A DNA stretch of 64,000 nt from Solimonas sp. K1W22B-7 (GCF_003428335.1 NZ_CP031704.1:2418001-2482000), one strand, 5' to 3'. Counted from the stretch's first letter, positions 51,091 through 60,627 are shown. Translations and numbers: made by a program. The notes: generated from the letters alone by a model not told the origin.

Positions 51091-54000
51091 TCAGGCCAGG
51101 GGCCCGGCCGGCGCGTCCGCGTCTTCGCGGGCCAGCCGCGCGCCGTGCCGGCCGGGCGAACCGGTATTGCGGCACAGCGCCGAGTAGAACGCCGGCACCA
51201 CGTACAGCGTCAGGACGGTGGAGAACAGCACCCCGAACAGGATGACGATGCCCAGGATGCTGCGTGCCTCGTGACCGGCTCCGCTGGAGAAGATCAGCGG
51301 CACGGCGCCGGCCATGGTCGCCACCGAGGTCATCAGGATCGGCCGCAGGCGGATCTGGCTGGCGGTCATCAGGGCTTCCTCGAAGCCGTGCCCGGCATCG
51401 CGCTGCTGGTTGGCGAATTCCACGATCAGGATGCCGTTCTTCGCCGCCAGGCCGATCAGCATGACGATGCCGATCTGCGCGTAGACGTTGAGCGTGATGC
51501 CCAGCGCCCACAGCGCGCCCAGGGCGCCGAACACGGCCAGCGGCACGGTGGTCATGATCACCAGCGGGTGCATGAAGCTCTCGAACTGTGCCGCCAGCGC
51601 GAGGTAGACGATCAGCAGCGCCATGGCGAAGGTGAACAGCAGCGCGCTGCTGGACTCCTTGAAGTCGCGCGAGTCGCCCTTGTAGCTGAGGCGCACGTGC
51701 TCGGGCAGTTCCTCGCGGATGATGCCCTCCATGTAGTCCAGCGCCTGGCCCAGGGTGTAGCCGGGCGTCAGGCCGGCGGTGAGGGTGATCGAGCGCAGGC
51801 GGTCGACGCGGTTGTAGCTGGCGGCGGCGGCCTTTTCCTTGAGTGTCACCAGCGAGGTCAGCGGCACCAGGCTGTTGTCGGTCTGCGAGCGCACGTAGAT
51901 GTCGGACAGGTCCTGCGGATCGCGGCGCTGCTCGTCCGGTGCCTGCAGGATGATGTCGTACTCCTCGCCGTTCTGCTCGAAGCGGGTCACCGTGCGGCCG
52001 CCCATGAAGGTTTCCAGCGCGGTGGCGATGGCCGTCACCGGCACGCCGCGGTCGCCGGCGCGGTTCAGGTCCATGTCCAGCTCGATCTGCGGCTTGGTCT
52101 CCTTGTAGTCGGAGTCCAGGCGCTGCAGGCCGGGATTCTCGGCGGCGCGGCGCAGGATGCGGTCGCGCCACTCGGCCAGCTCGGCGTAGTCGCTGCCGCC
52201 CAGCACCACCTGCAGCGGCTGGTTGGCGCCGCCGCGCTGGCCGAAGCCGGCACGCTGGTTGACCACGGCGCGCACGCCCGGCAGGTCGCGCAGGGCCTTG
52301 CTGTATTCCTCGCCGACCTCGAGGGAGCTGCGTTCGCGTGCCTTCCAGTCGCTCAGCGTCAGCGACAGGTTGCCGTTGTTGACGTCGTCCGAGCCGCCGC
52401 CGGTGGAGGGGATGCGGAACATCACGCGATCGACTTCGCCCTGGCCGATGCGCGGCAGGACCATCGCTTCGATCTGCTGCATCTCGCGCTGGGTGTAGGA
52501 CAGGCTCGCGCCTTCCGGCGCGGTGACCTGGATGATGAAGCCGCCGCGATCCTCGCTGGGGGCGAATTCCTGGGGGATGGTGTGGAACAGCAGCCAGGTA
52601 CCCAGGCCCAGCAGTCCCAGCGCGATCCAGGCGTAGCGTGGCCGCCGCACGAAGCCGCCCAGCGTGCGGCCATAGGCCTGCGACAGGCGCTCGAAGTTGT
52701 GCTCGATGGCCTGTGCCAGCCGGCCGCCGTGGTCGTTCTTGCGCAGCAATGCGGCGCTCAGCACCGGCGCCAGGGTCAGCGCCACGATCGCCGAGCAGAT
52801 CACGCTGCCGGCCAGGGCCAATGCGAATTCGCGGAACAGTCGGCCGACGTTGCCCTCGAGGAAGCCGATCGGCACGAATACCGCCACCAGCACGGCGGTG
52901 ACCGCGACGATGGCGAAGCCTACCTCGCGCGCACCGCGGTAGGCCGCCAGCAGCGGCGACTCGCCCAGTTCGATGCGGCGGTGGATGTTCTCCACCATGA
53001 CGATGGCGTCGTCCACCACCAGGCCGATCGCCAGCACCAGCGCCAGCAGTGTCAGGATGTTGATGGAGAAGCCGAAGGCGTTGAGGAAGATGAACGAGGC
53101 CAGCAGCGAGATCGGCACGGTGATCGCCGGGATCAGCGTGGCGCGGGCGTTGCCCAGGAACAGGAAGATCACCACGATCACGAACAGGGCGGCATAGACC
53201 AGCGTCAGTTCCACCTCGTGCAGCGAGGCCTCGATGAAGGTCGAGGTGTCGTAGTTGACCTCCAGCTTCATGCCCTCGGGCAGGTCGGCCGAGATGACCT
53301 TCATCAGGTCCTTGGCCTGCTGCGCCACCGTCAGGGTATTGGCGGTGGAGGTCTTGACGATGCCGATGCCCAGTGCGTTGACGCCGTTGGCGCGGAAGGC
53401 GCCGCGCGGGTTCTGCGGGCCCAGCTCCACCTTGGCGACATCGGACAGGCGCACCGGGAAACCGTCGGCGCCGCGCGCCACCACCAAGTTGTTGAAGTCC
53501 TCGGCGCTGCGGAAGGGCCGCGCCGTGCGCAGGCCGAACTCGCGCTCGGTGGACTCGATGCGCCCGGCCGGGCGTTCGATGTTCTGCTGGCGCAGGGCGG
53601 TCTCGATGTCCTCGGCCGTGAGGCCGCGCGCGGCGATGCGGCCGCGATCCAGCCAGACACGCATGGCGTAGCGGCGGTCGCCGCCGTAGCGCACCTGCGA
53701 CACGCCGTCGATGGTCGAGAAGCGGTCGGTCAGGTAGCGCTCGGCGTAGTCGGTGAGCTGCAGCGTGTTCATCCGGTCGGAGGTCAACACCAGCCAGATG
53801 ATCGGGTTGGAATCGGCGTCGGCCTTGGCGATCTCGGGCGGATCGACCTGGTCGGGCAGGCGGCCGACCACGCTGGAGACGCGGTCGCGCACGTCGTTGG
53901 CAGCGTCGTCGACGTTGCGCGACAGCTGGAACTCCACGCTGATCTGCGAGCGCCCGTCGCGCGAGGAGGAGGTGACGGTCTTGATGCCCTCGATGCCGGC

Positions 54001-54213
54001 GACGCGGTCTTCGATCAGCTGGGTGATCTGGGTCTCGACCACCGCCGCCGAGGCGCCGGGGTAGTTGGTGCTGATCGAGACGATCGGCGGGTCGATGTCC
54101 GGGTATTCACGGACCGAGGTCGAGGTCAGGCCGAACAGGCCGAAGACTACCAGCAGCAGGTTGATGACCGTGGCCAGGACAGGGCGCTTGACCGAGGTGT
54201 CGGTGATCCACAT
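51091..54213 (-). CDS. RND efflux transporter, HAE1-type permease
   Basis: 1040-aa inner-membrane proton antiporter of the HAE1 family: twelve membrane helices, two large periplasmic loops, typical start WITDTSVKRPVLATVINLLLV and the TM4 motif GLVVDDAIVMVEN carrying the proton-relay Asp pair. Normally forms a tripartite pump with a membrane fusion protein and outer-membrane channel, but no adaptor gene adjoins it; upstream lies exbD. It may share an adaptor coded elsewhere. Confidence 0.95.
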   Translation of the reverse strand: MWITDTSVKRPVLATVINLLLVVFGLFGLTSTSVREYPDIDPPIVSISTNYPGASAAVVETQITQLIEDRVAGIEGIKTVTSSSRDGRSQISVEFQLSRNVDDAANDVRDRVSSVVGRLPDQVDPPEIAKADADSNPIIWLVLTSDRMNTLQLTDYAERYLTDRFSTIDGVSQVRYGGDRRYAMRVWLDRGRIAARGLTAEDIETALRQQNIERPAGRIESTEREFGLRTARPFRSAEDFNNLVVARGADGFPVRLSDVAKVELGPQNPRGAFRANGVNALGIGIVKTSTANTLTVAQQAKDLMKVISADLPEGMKLEVNYDTSTFIEASLHEVELTLVYAALFVIVVIFLFLGNARATLIPAITVPISLLASFIFLNAFGFSINILTLLALVLAIGLVVDDAIVMVENIHRRIELGESPLLAAYRGAREVGFAIVAVTAVLVAVFVPIGFLEGNVGRLFREFALALAGSVICSAIVALTLAPVLSAALLRKNDHGGRLAQAIEHNFERLSQAYGRTLGGFVRRPRYAWIALGLLGLGTWLLFHTIPQEFAPSEDRGGFIIQVTAPEGASLSYTQREMQQIEAMVLPRIGQGEVDRVMFRIPSTGGGSDDVNNGNLSLTLSDWKARERSSLEVGEEYSKALRDLPGVRAVVNQRAGFGQRGGANQPLQVVLGGSDYAELAEWRDRILRRAAENPGLQRLDSDYKETKPQIELDMDLNRAGDRGVPVTAIATALETFMGGRTVTRFEQNGEEYDIILQAPDEQRRDPQDLSDIYVRSQTDNSLVPLTSLVTLKEKAAAASYNRVDRLRSITLTAGLTPGYTLGQALDYMEGIIREELPEHVRLSYKGDSRDFKESSSALLFTFAMALLIVYLALAAQFESFMHPLVIMTTVPLAVFGALGALWALGITLNVYAQIGIVMLIGLAAKNGILIVEFANQQRDAGHGFEEALMTASQIRLRPILMTSVATMAGAVPLIFSSGAGHEARSILGIVILFGVLFSTVLTLYVVPAFYSALCRNTGSPGRHGARLAREDADAPAGPLA

Positions 54214-54279
54214 GAAAGCTGCTGCCTGGTTCTTGGGTTGGCGTTGAGACTCGCCGGCGCGTCAGGGGTTCCACAAACG

Positions 54280-54308
54280 ACTGTGCCGGACTTCGGGTCC
54301 GGCACAGT
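54280..54308 (-). terminator. 11-bp hairpin between exbD and the RND gene
   Basis: ACTGTGCCGGA/TCCGGCACAGT stem around a 7-base TTCG-containing loop. On the minus strand it is followed by CGTTTG, a poor U tract. Could partly terminate or insulate tonB-exbB-exbD from the efflux gene. Confidence 0.5.
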
Positions 54309-54338
54309 GTGACAGCTGCTTGCGGTGCCGAGCTAGCC

Positions 54339-54776
<438 letters not shown>

Positions 54777-54777
54777 C

Positions 54778-55500
54778 TCAGACTCCGGTCTTGAGCTTGA
54801 CGACGTTGTTGCCGCCGGCGAACTGCTGGCCGGTGGTCAGGAACGCGAACAGGTCGTGGGCGAAGGCATCGAGGGAGCCCAGCACCACGCGGTTGCTGCG
54901 CGTCAGGTAGTTGTAGCCCAGCACCGCCGGGATGGCGACGGCCAGGCCGACGCCGGTCATGATCAGCGCCTCGCCCACCGGGCCTGCGACCTTGTCCAGC
55001 GTGCCGGCGCCGGACATGCCGATGCTGACCAGCGCGTGGTACACGCCCCAGACCGTGCCGAACAGGCCCACGAACGGCGCGGTGGAGCCCACCGAGGCCA
55101 GCACGCTGAGGCCGGATTCCATCTTGGTGGTTTCCTCGTCGATCACCTTGCGGATCGTGCGGGTCAGGAACTCCGAGGAGGTGCCGGCTTCCTCCAGGCG
55201 GCTGGCGCCGAAGCGCGCGTGATGGTCGCGCGCAGTGATGGCGTGATGCGCCAGGTGCGAGAAGGGCTCGTCGGCGCGGTGCGCGGCGACGGCATCGTGC
55301 ACCTGGTCCAGGTTCTTGGCGTTCCAGAAGAAGTCGAGGAACTCCTTGCTGCGCTTGCGCTCGATGCGGCCGCGGATCGTCTTGAGCACGATCAGGTACC
55401 AGCTGGCGACGCTCATCACCAGCAGCACGCACAGCAGGAACTTGCCCACCGCGTCCGACTGGCCGATGAAGTGGGAAAAGCCGAGGGTCTGGGTTTCCAT
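54778..55500 (-). CDS. exbB: Biopolymer transport protein ExbB (MotA/TolQ/ExbB family)
   Basis: 240 aa, three membrane helices. Diagnostic segments: GLSVLASVGSTAPFVGLFGTVWGVYHAL and AGPVGEALIMTGVGLAVAIPAV. Forms the pentameric proton channel that houses ExbD. Between tonB and exbD on the same strand. Confidence 0.96.
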   Translation of the reverse strand: METQTLGFSHFIGQSDAVGKFLLCVLLVMSVASWYLIVLKTIRGRIERKRSKEFLDFFWNAKNLDQVHDAVAAHRADEPFSHLAHHAITARDHHARFGASRLEEAGTSSEFLTRTIRKVIDEETTKMESGLSVLASVGSTAPFVGLFGTVWGVYHALVSIGMSGAGTLDKVAGPVGEALIMTGVGLAVAIPAVLGYNYLTRSNRVVLGSLDAFAHDLFAFLTTGQQFAGGNNVVKLKTGV

Positions 55501-55521
55501 GGAACTCCGGGGAATCTTTTT

Positions 55522-56184
55522 TTACTTGGGTAGATTGAAAATGATGGGCACGGATGCCACGCCCGCAACTGCGACGTCGCCGCGCTTCGAAGGGGTGAAG
55601 CGCCAGCGGCGCACCGCCATCTTTGCTGCTTCGTCAAGACGCGGGAATCCGCTCGACTGCTGCACGCTCACGCTCAGAACCGAGCCGGTCGCGCTGACAT
55701 TCACGAGAAGCTTCACCGTACCTTCCTCGCCCAGCTGCCTGGATCGCTGCGGATAGGCGGGCGGCGGGTTGTTGAGATAGGCCAGGTCGAACCTCGGCGG
55801 CTCCACCACGGGCTCCGGCGCGGCGACCGGCGAAGGCGGCGGCGCGGCCTGGATCGGCGGCAGGGGTTCGGGTTCCACCGGCTCCGGCGGCGCCTCGATG
55901 GCGTTGGGCGCCGGGGCGGTGGCCGTGGTGGTGATCAGCGGCTTGGGCTTGGGTTGCTCGACCGGGCGCGGCGGTTCCGGCGGCGGCGGCTCGGGCGGCT
56001 TGACCGGCTCCGGCGCCGTGGTCTCGATGAAGCTCACGTACAGCGGCTTGGGAGCGGCGGCTTCCGGGGCGATCTTCGACGCGGCCAGGATGCCCCAGAG
56101 CGCCAGCAGGTGCACTGCGACAACCACGGCAAGGCTGCCGAGGTTCAACGGGCGATCATCGTCGTAGGAAAGGGCAGCCAGCAT
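55522..56184 (-). CDS. tonB: TonB energy transducer
   Basis: 220 aa. N-terminal membrane anchor (about 15-37) with VAVHLLALWG, whose His is the conserved functional residue of TonB. A long Pro/Glu/Lys-rich spacer (about 55-130) follows, then the C-terminal domain (about 135-220) with NPPPAYPQRSRQLGEEGTV and the final AVRRWRFTP. Opens TonB-dependent outer-membrane receptors. First gene of the operon, with a Fur box upstream. Confidence 0.95.
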   Translation of the reverse strand: MLAALSYDDDRPLNLGSLAVVVAVHLLALWGILAASKIAPEAAAPKPLYVSFIETTAPEPVKPPEPPPPEPPRPVEQPKPKPLITTTATAPAPNAIEAPPEPVEPEPLPPIQAAPPPSPVAAPEPVVEPPRFDLAYLNNPPPAYPQRSRQLGEEGTVKLLVNVSATGSVLSVSVQQSSGFPRLDEAAKMAVRRWRFTPSKRGDVAVAGVASVPIIFNLPK

Positions 56185-56257
56185 GGGAGGAGGGTGACGG
56201 CAGTCAGAACGGCTTGTAGCGAAAAATCCCTGTTCCGGCTGTGATCGCCGGATCGAT

Positions 56258-56276
56258 TGAGAATGTTTCTCATTCT
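56258..56276. promoter_or_regulatory. Fur box upstream of tonB
   Basis: TGAGAATGTTTCTCATTCT: AGAATG/CATTCT and TGAGAA/TTCTCA are overlapping inverted hexamers, the classical Fur pattern. 74 bases upstream of the tonB start. Confidence 0.8.
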
Positions 56277-56348
56277 AACTAGCAGCATGGAACCCCGCAA
56301 GCATGCCCGGCCAATTTTGTTAGCGAGCTATGTATTCGGCATGCGAGA

Positions 56349-56402
56349 ATGTCACCGTTATGTCACCGCCATGTCACCGTCGCGTTACTGCGGTGACATA
56401 AT
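56349..56402 (+). promoter_or_regulatory. Pho-box-like triple direct repeat and -10
   Basis: ATGTCACCG occurs at 56349, 56360 and 56371, each exactly 11 bases apart, with an inverted CGGTGACAT at 56391-56399, and CATAAT at 56397-56402. TGTCA repeats with 11-base phasing match the PhoB-type binding pattern. It drives the gene at 56441. Confidence 0.6.
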
Positions 56403-56440
56403 TCTCTGAGTGTGGAGCGCGGCTCCAAGGCGAGGTTTCG

Positions 56441-57127
56441 ATGTTCAAGCTTGAGACAGCCACCCGGGTGGCCCTGGCGGTGCTGCTGATATACGCGGGT
56501 TACCTGGTGATGCTTGCCGGCAGCCTGCCCCGTGAGATTTTTGCCCCGCTGTTTTCCGAGAAGGGGCCCTTCGAGCAGATGAGCATCGTGCTGTGGCTGG
56601 CGCTGGGCTCCGTGCTGCTGTTCCATGATTTCCGCTCGCCCAAGGTGCTGCCGCTGGCCTTGCTGGCTTTCGTGTTCGCCGCCCGCGAGGCCGACATGCA
56701 CAAGGCCTTCACGGTGATGAGCATCGAGAAGATCAAGTTCTACCTGAGCCCCGATGTCCCGGTCATGCAGAAGCTGATCGGCGGCCTGGTGCTGCTGTCG
56801 GTGGCGGGGCTGGTCGTGTTCCTGGCTCGCCAGTTCTACCTGTTCTTCGTCAGGCGGGATGGCGCACGCACCCCGGTGGGCCAGGTGCTGCTGCTGCCGG
56901 TGCTGATGCTGCCCATCGCCAAGGTGCTCGACCGTGGTGCCAACGTGCTCAAGGAAAGCTTCGGCATCCATCTGCCCGCCACGGTTGGCCAGTTCAACGC
57001 GGCCTTCGAGGAAGGCATGGAGATGGCGATCCCGGTGTTGTTCATCGTGGCCCTGCTGCTCTACCGGGCCAGCCAGCGCGGCGAGCAGTCGCTGCCGGCC
57101 CCGGTGTTGACGCCCGGCAAGCGCTGA
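56441..57127 (+). CDS. Hypothetical integral membrane protein
   Basis: 228 aa with about six hydrophobic helices (near residues 10-30, 45-63, 70-83, 105-130, 145-165, 195-210) and a short Pro/Arg tail. Internal marks: PLFSEKGPFEQMSIVLWL, AREADMHKAF and ESFGIHLPATVGQFNAAFEEGMEMAIP. No family recognised. Monocistronic, ended by a terminator; GAGG precedes the ATG. The Pho-like array suggests phosphate- or two-component-regulated expression. Confidence 0.8.
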   Translation: MFKLETATRVALAVLLIYAGYLVMLAGSLPREIFAPLFSEKGPFEQMSIVLWLALGSVLLFHDFRSPKVLPLALLAFVFAAREADMHKAFTVMSIEKIKFYLSPDVPVMQKLIGGLVLLSVAGLVVFLARQFYLFFVRRDGARTPVGQVLLLPVLMLPIAKVLDRGANVLKESFGIHLPATVGQFNAAFEEGMEMAIPVLFIVALLLYRASQRGEQSLPAPVLTPGKR

Positions 57128-57140
57128 GGCCCCGCGGGAC

Positions 57141-57172
57141 AAAAAAGGCTGCCTGACGGCAGCCTTTATCTT
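57141..57172. terminator. Bidirectional terminator between convergent genes
   Basis: GGCTGCC-TGAC-GGCAGCC stem flanked by A6 on the left and TTTATCTTT on the right, so it serves both the plus-strand membrane protein and minus-strand alkB. Confidence 0.9.
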
Positions 57173-57191
57173 TGGCGAGTGTCCTGGCGGA

Positions 57192-58592
57192 TCAGCCCAG
57201 GGCGATGAAGTCCGGCTTCTCGCGCACGGCGCAGTCCGGGCAGGCCCAGCTTTCCGGGATCTGCGACCAGGGCGTGCCCGGCCGGAAGCCCTCGTGCGGG
57301 CAGCCGGCCGCCTCGTCGTAGACGTAGCCGCAGTCGCTGCACTGGTAGCGGGCGGTATGGGCCGTGACGCCGGCGGCCGGGGGCGCGTGCCCGCCCGGAA
57401 AGGTTTCCGGATGGCCGTCGTCCAGCGGTTTGCGATGCCAGCGTGCCATCAGGGCCGCGCGCTTCGGCGGGTAGATGTTGGCCACGCTCAGGTCGCACTG
57501 GTAGTGGCGTGCCACCAGCGGGTCCATCTGGCGGAACCACAGCCAGGGGATATAGGCCGGGATCAGCATCGAGGCGTAGCCCGAGGGCAGCTGCGGCGAC
57601 TCGTCGAAGTGACGCAGGGCCTGGAAGCGGCGCGTCGGGTTGGCGTGATGATCCGAGTGGCGCTGCAGCTGGTACAGGAAAAGGTTGGTCACCACGTTGT
57701 TGCTGTTCCAGGAATGCGCCGGCGAGCAGCGCTCGTAGCGGCCGCTGGGCAGCTTCTGGCGCAGCAGGCCGTAGTGCTCGATATAGTTGATCACCTCCAG
57801 CAGCGAGGCGCCGTAGAAGGCCTGCGCCAGCAGGAAGCCCAGTGCCGGCCAGCCCAGCCAGGCACTGAGGGCGCCGAACAGCAGCGCGGTCATGGCCCAG
57901 GCCTGCAGGTTTTCGTTGTGGACGGTCCAGATGCCCTGGCCGTTGCGCGCCAGGCGCTCCTTCTCGATGTGCCAGGCCGAACGCAGGCTGCCGATCATGG
58001 TGCGCGGCAGGAAGGCCCAGAAGCTTTCGCCCATCTTGGAACTGGCCGGATCGTCCGGCGTGGCGACGTTCTTGTGGTGGCCCTTGTTGTGCTCCACGAA
58101 GAAATGCCCGTAGGCCACCGGCGCCAGCGTCAGCTTGGCCATCCAGCGATCCAGCGAGTTGGTCTTGTGTCCCAGCTCATGGGCGGTGTTGATGCCGATG
58201 CCGTTGATCGTGCCGACGGTGAACATCAGTCCGATCCACTCCCAGGCGGCGAGGTTGCCGTTGACCGCCAGCCAGGCGCCCCAGCCGGTCAGCAGGAACT
58301 GCGTCGGCAGGTAGGCCAGCACGATGGCGCGGTAGTAGCGGTCGTTCTCCAGCTGCCCGACCGCGCTTTCCGGCGGATTGCTGCGGTCCACGCCCACCAG
58401 CCAGTCCAGCATCGGAATGATGAAGTAGACCAGCACCGGGCCGCCCCAGAGGAAGGCGCCCCAGCCGGTCAGCAGGTAGATCACCACCGCCGCGGTGCCC
58501 AGTACCGGGATCAGCGGGCTCAGCAGCCACAGCATGCGTTTGCCGTCTACCCAGGGCGCGGCGTCGGGCGCCGCCATCGTTGTTGTATTCAT
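57192..58592 (-). CDS. alkB: Alkane 1-monooxygenase AlkB fused to rubredoxin
   Basis: Di-iron membrane hydroxylase that converts n-alkanes to 1-alkanols. Six hydrophobic helices; histidine clusters HELGHK (138-143), EHNKGHH (167-173), NYIEHYG (269-275) and LQRHSDHH (309-316). After a Pro/Gly linker (about 395-412) comes a complete rubredoxin domain (about 415-466) with CSDC (418-421) and CPDC (451-454) iron ligands. The fusion supplies its own electron carrier. Start at ATG 58592, with GGAGG before it; the longer frame lacks support. 466 aa. Divergent from an AraC regulator. Confidence 0.95.
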   Translation of the reverse strand: MNTTTMAAPDAAPWVDGKRMLWLLSPLIPVLGTAAVVIYLLTGWGAFLWGGPVLVYFIIPMLDWLVGVDRSNPPESAVGQLENDRYYRAIVLAYLPTQFLLTGWGAWLAVNGNLAAWEWIGLMFTVGTINGIGINTAHELGHKTNSLDRWMAKLTLAPVAYGHFFVEHNKGHHKNVATPDDPASSKMGESFWAFLPRTMIGSLRSAWHIEKERLARNGQGIWTVHNENLQAWAMTALLFGALSAWLGWPALGFLLAQAFYGASLLEVINYIEHYGLLRQKLPSGRYERCSPAHSWNSNNVVTNLFLYQLQRHSDHHANPTRRFQALRHFDESPQLPSGYASMLIPAYIPWLWFRQMDPLVARHYQCDLSVANIYPPKRAALMARWHRKPLDDGHPETFPGGHAPPAAGVTAHTARYQCSDCGYVYDEAAGCPHEGFRPGTPWSQIPESWACPDCAVREKPDFIALG

Positions 58593-58776
58593 TGTGTACC
58601 TCCAGCTCCAGACCACCCGCAAAAGGCCGCGGTGAGCCGCTCTCCGATTTCTACGCCGGGGGCGGTGCTATAGTCAATTCGCAGGCAGGCAGGGGGAAGT
58701 CGCCATCCGCCGCTGTATCATTGCAAAACGCCGCGATGCTCTCGGAAATCCGGAAAAACCCTTAAAAAACGCGGGC

Positions 58777-59703
58777 ATGGATACGCTGAGCCTGATCCTC
58801 GACGACATCCGCCTCAAAGGCGCGGTGTTCCGCCAGTACGAGCTGGTTTCGCCCTGGGTCCTGCGCCTCCAGACCCCCGGCCTGGCCAGCTTCCATATCG
58901 TCACCCGCGGCCAGGCCTGGCTGCTGCGCGAGGGCGCCGCGCCGCTGGCCCTGCAGCTCGGCGACCTGGTGCTGCTGCCGGGCGGTATCGACCACCGCGT
59001 GCAGGACAGCCCGGAGTCCAGTGCCCCAATCCGCGACCTGCTGCCCGATCTCGACCGGCCTTCCGGCGACGTCCCGAGCTTTTCCGGCGGCAGCGGTACC
59101 AGCCTGCTGTCCGGCTACTTCCGCTTCGAGGTGGAACTGGCGCGGCCGCTGATGACGGCGCTGCCGCCGCTGCTGCACCTGCGCAGCCTCGGCTCCAGTC
59201 CGCCGCTGTGGCTGCGCGCCGGCCTGGAGTTCATCGCCGACGAGTTCAGCCAGCCGCGCCCGGCGCGCCAGGCCATCGTCAACCGCGTGGCCGACATCCT
59301 GCTGATGGAGTTCCTGCGCCACCATGTCGAGAGCCTGCCGGAGGGGTCCGGCAACTGGCTGCTGGCCTTGCGCGACCAGTCCCTGTCCGCGGCGCTGGCG
59401 GCGATGCACCGCGAACCGCAGCGGGCCTGGACCGTGCCGGAGCTGTCCGACCTGGCCTGCCTGTCGCGCTCCGCCTTCGCCGAGCGCTTCACCCAGGTGC
59501 TGGGCCAGCCGCCGCTGGCCTACCTCACCGAGCACCGCATGCGCCTGGCGGCCTGGCAGCTGCGCAGCGGCAGCCAGACGGTGGCCCGGATTGCCGAGGC
59601 CAGCGGCTACGGTTCCGAGACGGCGTTCAGCCAGGCTTTCAAGCGGGCCTACGGCGCCAGCCCCTCGGCCTGGCGCAAGGGGCAGGGAGCGGTACAGGGG
59701 TAA
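58777..59703 (+). CDS. AraC-family transcriptional regulator (cupin N-terminus)
   Basis: 308 aa. N-terminal AraC-binding/cupin-6 domain (about 1-190, with FHIVTRGQAWL and GDLVLLPGGIDHRV) and a C-terminal double helix-turn-helix (about 205-300, with DLACLSRSAFAERFTQVLGQPPLAYL and IAEASGYGSETAFSQAFKRAYGASP). Shares a 184-base intergenic region with divergent alkB, so it is the obvious candidate regulator of alkane use. No strong ribosome site is visible. Confidence 0.9.
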   Translation: MDTLSLILDDIRLKGAVFRQYELVSPWVLRLQTPGLASFHIVTRGQAWLLREGAAPLALQLGDLVLLPGGIDHRVQDSPESSAPIRDLLPDLDRPSGDVPSFSGGSGTSLLSGYFRFEVELARPLMTALPPLLHLRSLGSSPPLWLRAGLEFIADEFSQPRPARQAIVNRVADILLMEFLRHHVESLPEGSGNWLLALRDQSLSAALAAMHREPQRAWTVPELSDLACLSRSAFAERFTQVLGQPPLAYLTEHRMRLAAWQLRSGSQTVARIAEASGYGSETAFSQAFKRAYGASPSAWRKGQGAVQG

Positions 59704-59858
59704 TTCCGGCCCATGGCCGAAAGCGAACGGTGGAATTGTCACGCAGTTGCGCTAAAGTCGGGCCGCTAAGGTTGCGGCTGGACGGTTTTCGGCCGTCACC
59801 ATCACTGGCTTCAAACAATCAACCCGGACGGATTCGGGGCTACAGGGGAGAGTTGTCC

Positions 59859-60605
59859 ATGCATATGCGTCATGCAGCGGTGCTGGCTGTGCTGGTTTCG
59901 GCGCCGGCCTTCGCCGTCACCACCCAGGGTTATGACATCCCGTACGTCGGCGTCTACTACGGCTTCGAGATTCCCGACAGCTCGCGCGACTCCGACGGCG
60001 CCGATGGCCTGCAGCTCAATGTCGGCAGCTCGATCGACTGGGGCACCAACAACGCCATCGAGCTGAGCCTCTACGACGCCGGCCGCAAGCGTGACGTCGA
60101 TGGCGGCAAGGACTACCAGACCGCCCTGTTCGTGGACCTGGTGCATCACTACGCCACCACCAACGGCGGTGTCGAGATGGTGCCGAAGTTCACGCCCTAC
60201 GTCCTCGGCGGCGTCGGCGCGATCCAGGAAGACGTGGGCGGCGACGACCACCTGCACCTCGGCGGCAGCGTCGGCGGCGGCCTGTTCTTCCCGCTGCCCT
60301 GGCATGGCCTGGCGGTGCGCACCGAAGCCCGCGCGCAGCTGCAGCTCAACGACAAGTCGGTGGGCGGCGAAGACTTCCTGATCGACTACCGCGTCAACGT
60401 CGGCCTGCAGATCCCGCTGTACTTCCTGTCCGAAGGCAGCTTCGCCACCGCCCCGGCGCAGGAATGCGTCGTCACCGTGGTGGACCCGGTCACCGGCCGC
60501 AAGGACTGCGCGGTGGACACCGATGCCGACGGCGTCAACGACACCGCCGACCAGTGCCCGGCCACGCCGGCGGGTGTGAAGGTGCAGGCGAACGGCTGCC
60601 AGTAA
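59859..60605 (+). CDS. Outer-membrane beta-barrel protein with C-terminal TSP3-type repeat
   Basis: 248 aa. Signal peptide 1-19 (ends AFA), then alternating strands of an OmpA/OprF-like eight-stranded barrel (about 25-195), a disulfide-type CVVTVVDPVTGRKDC loop, and one thrombospondin type-3 calcium motif DTDADGVNDTADQCP near the end. The OmpA peptidoglycan-binding domain that normally follows such repeats is absent; the protein ends naturally at TAA and is followed by a terminator. Start ATG 59859 has AGGGGAG upstream. Function unknown, possibly a porin or hydrophobic-compound channel given the neighbours. Confidence 0.82.
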   Translation: MHMRHAAVLAVLVSAPAFAVTTQGYDIPYVGVYYGFEIPDSSRDSDGADGLQLNVGSSIDWGTNNAIELSLYDAGRKRDVDGGKDYQTALFVDLVHHYATTNGGVEMVPKFTPYVLGGVGAIQEDVGGDDHLHLGGSVGGGLFFPLPWHGLAVRTEARAQLQLNDKSVGGEDFLIDYRVNVGLQIPLYFLSEGSFATAPAQECVVTVVDPVTGRKDCAVDTDADGVNDTADQCPATPAGVKVQANGCQ

Positions 60606-60627
60606 GCGTTACTGCTTCAAACAAAAG

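Noticed and set aside
51016-54312. 1098-codon open frame on the plus strand
   Set aside because: It lies antisense to the clearly identified RND permease; its His/Gln/Asp/Val-rich composition is the typical shadow of a GC-rich gene.
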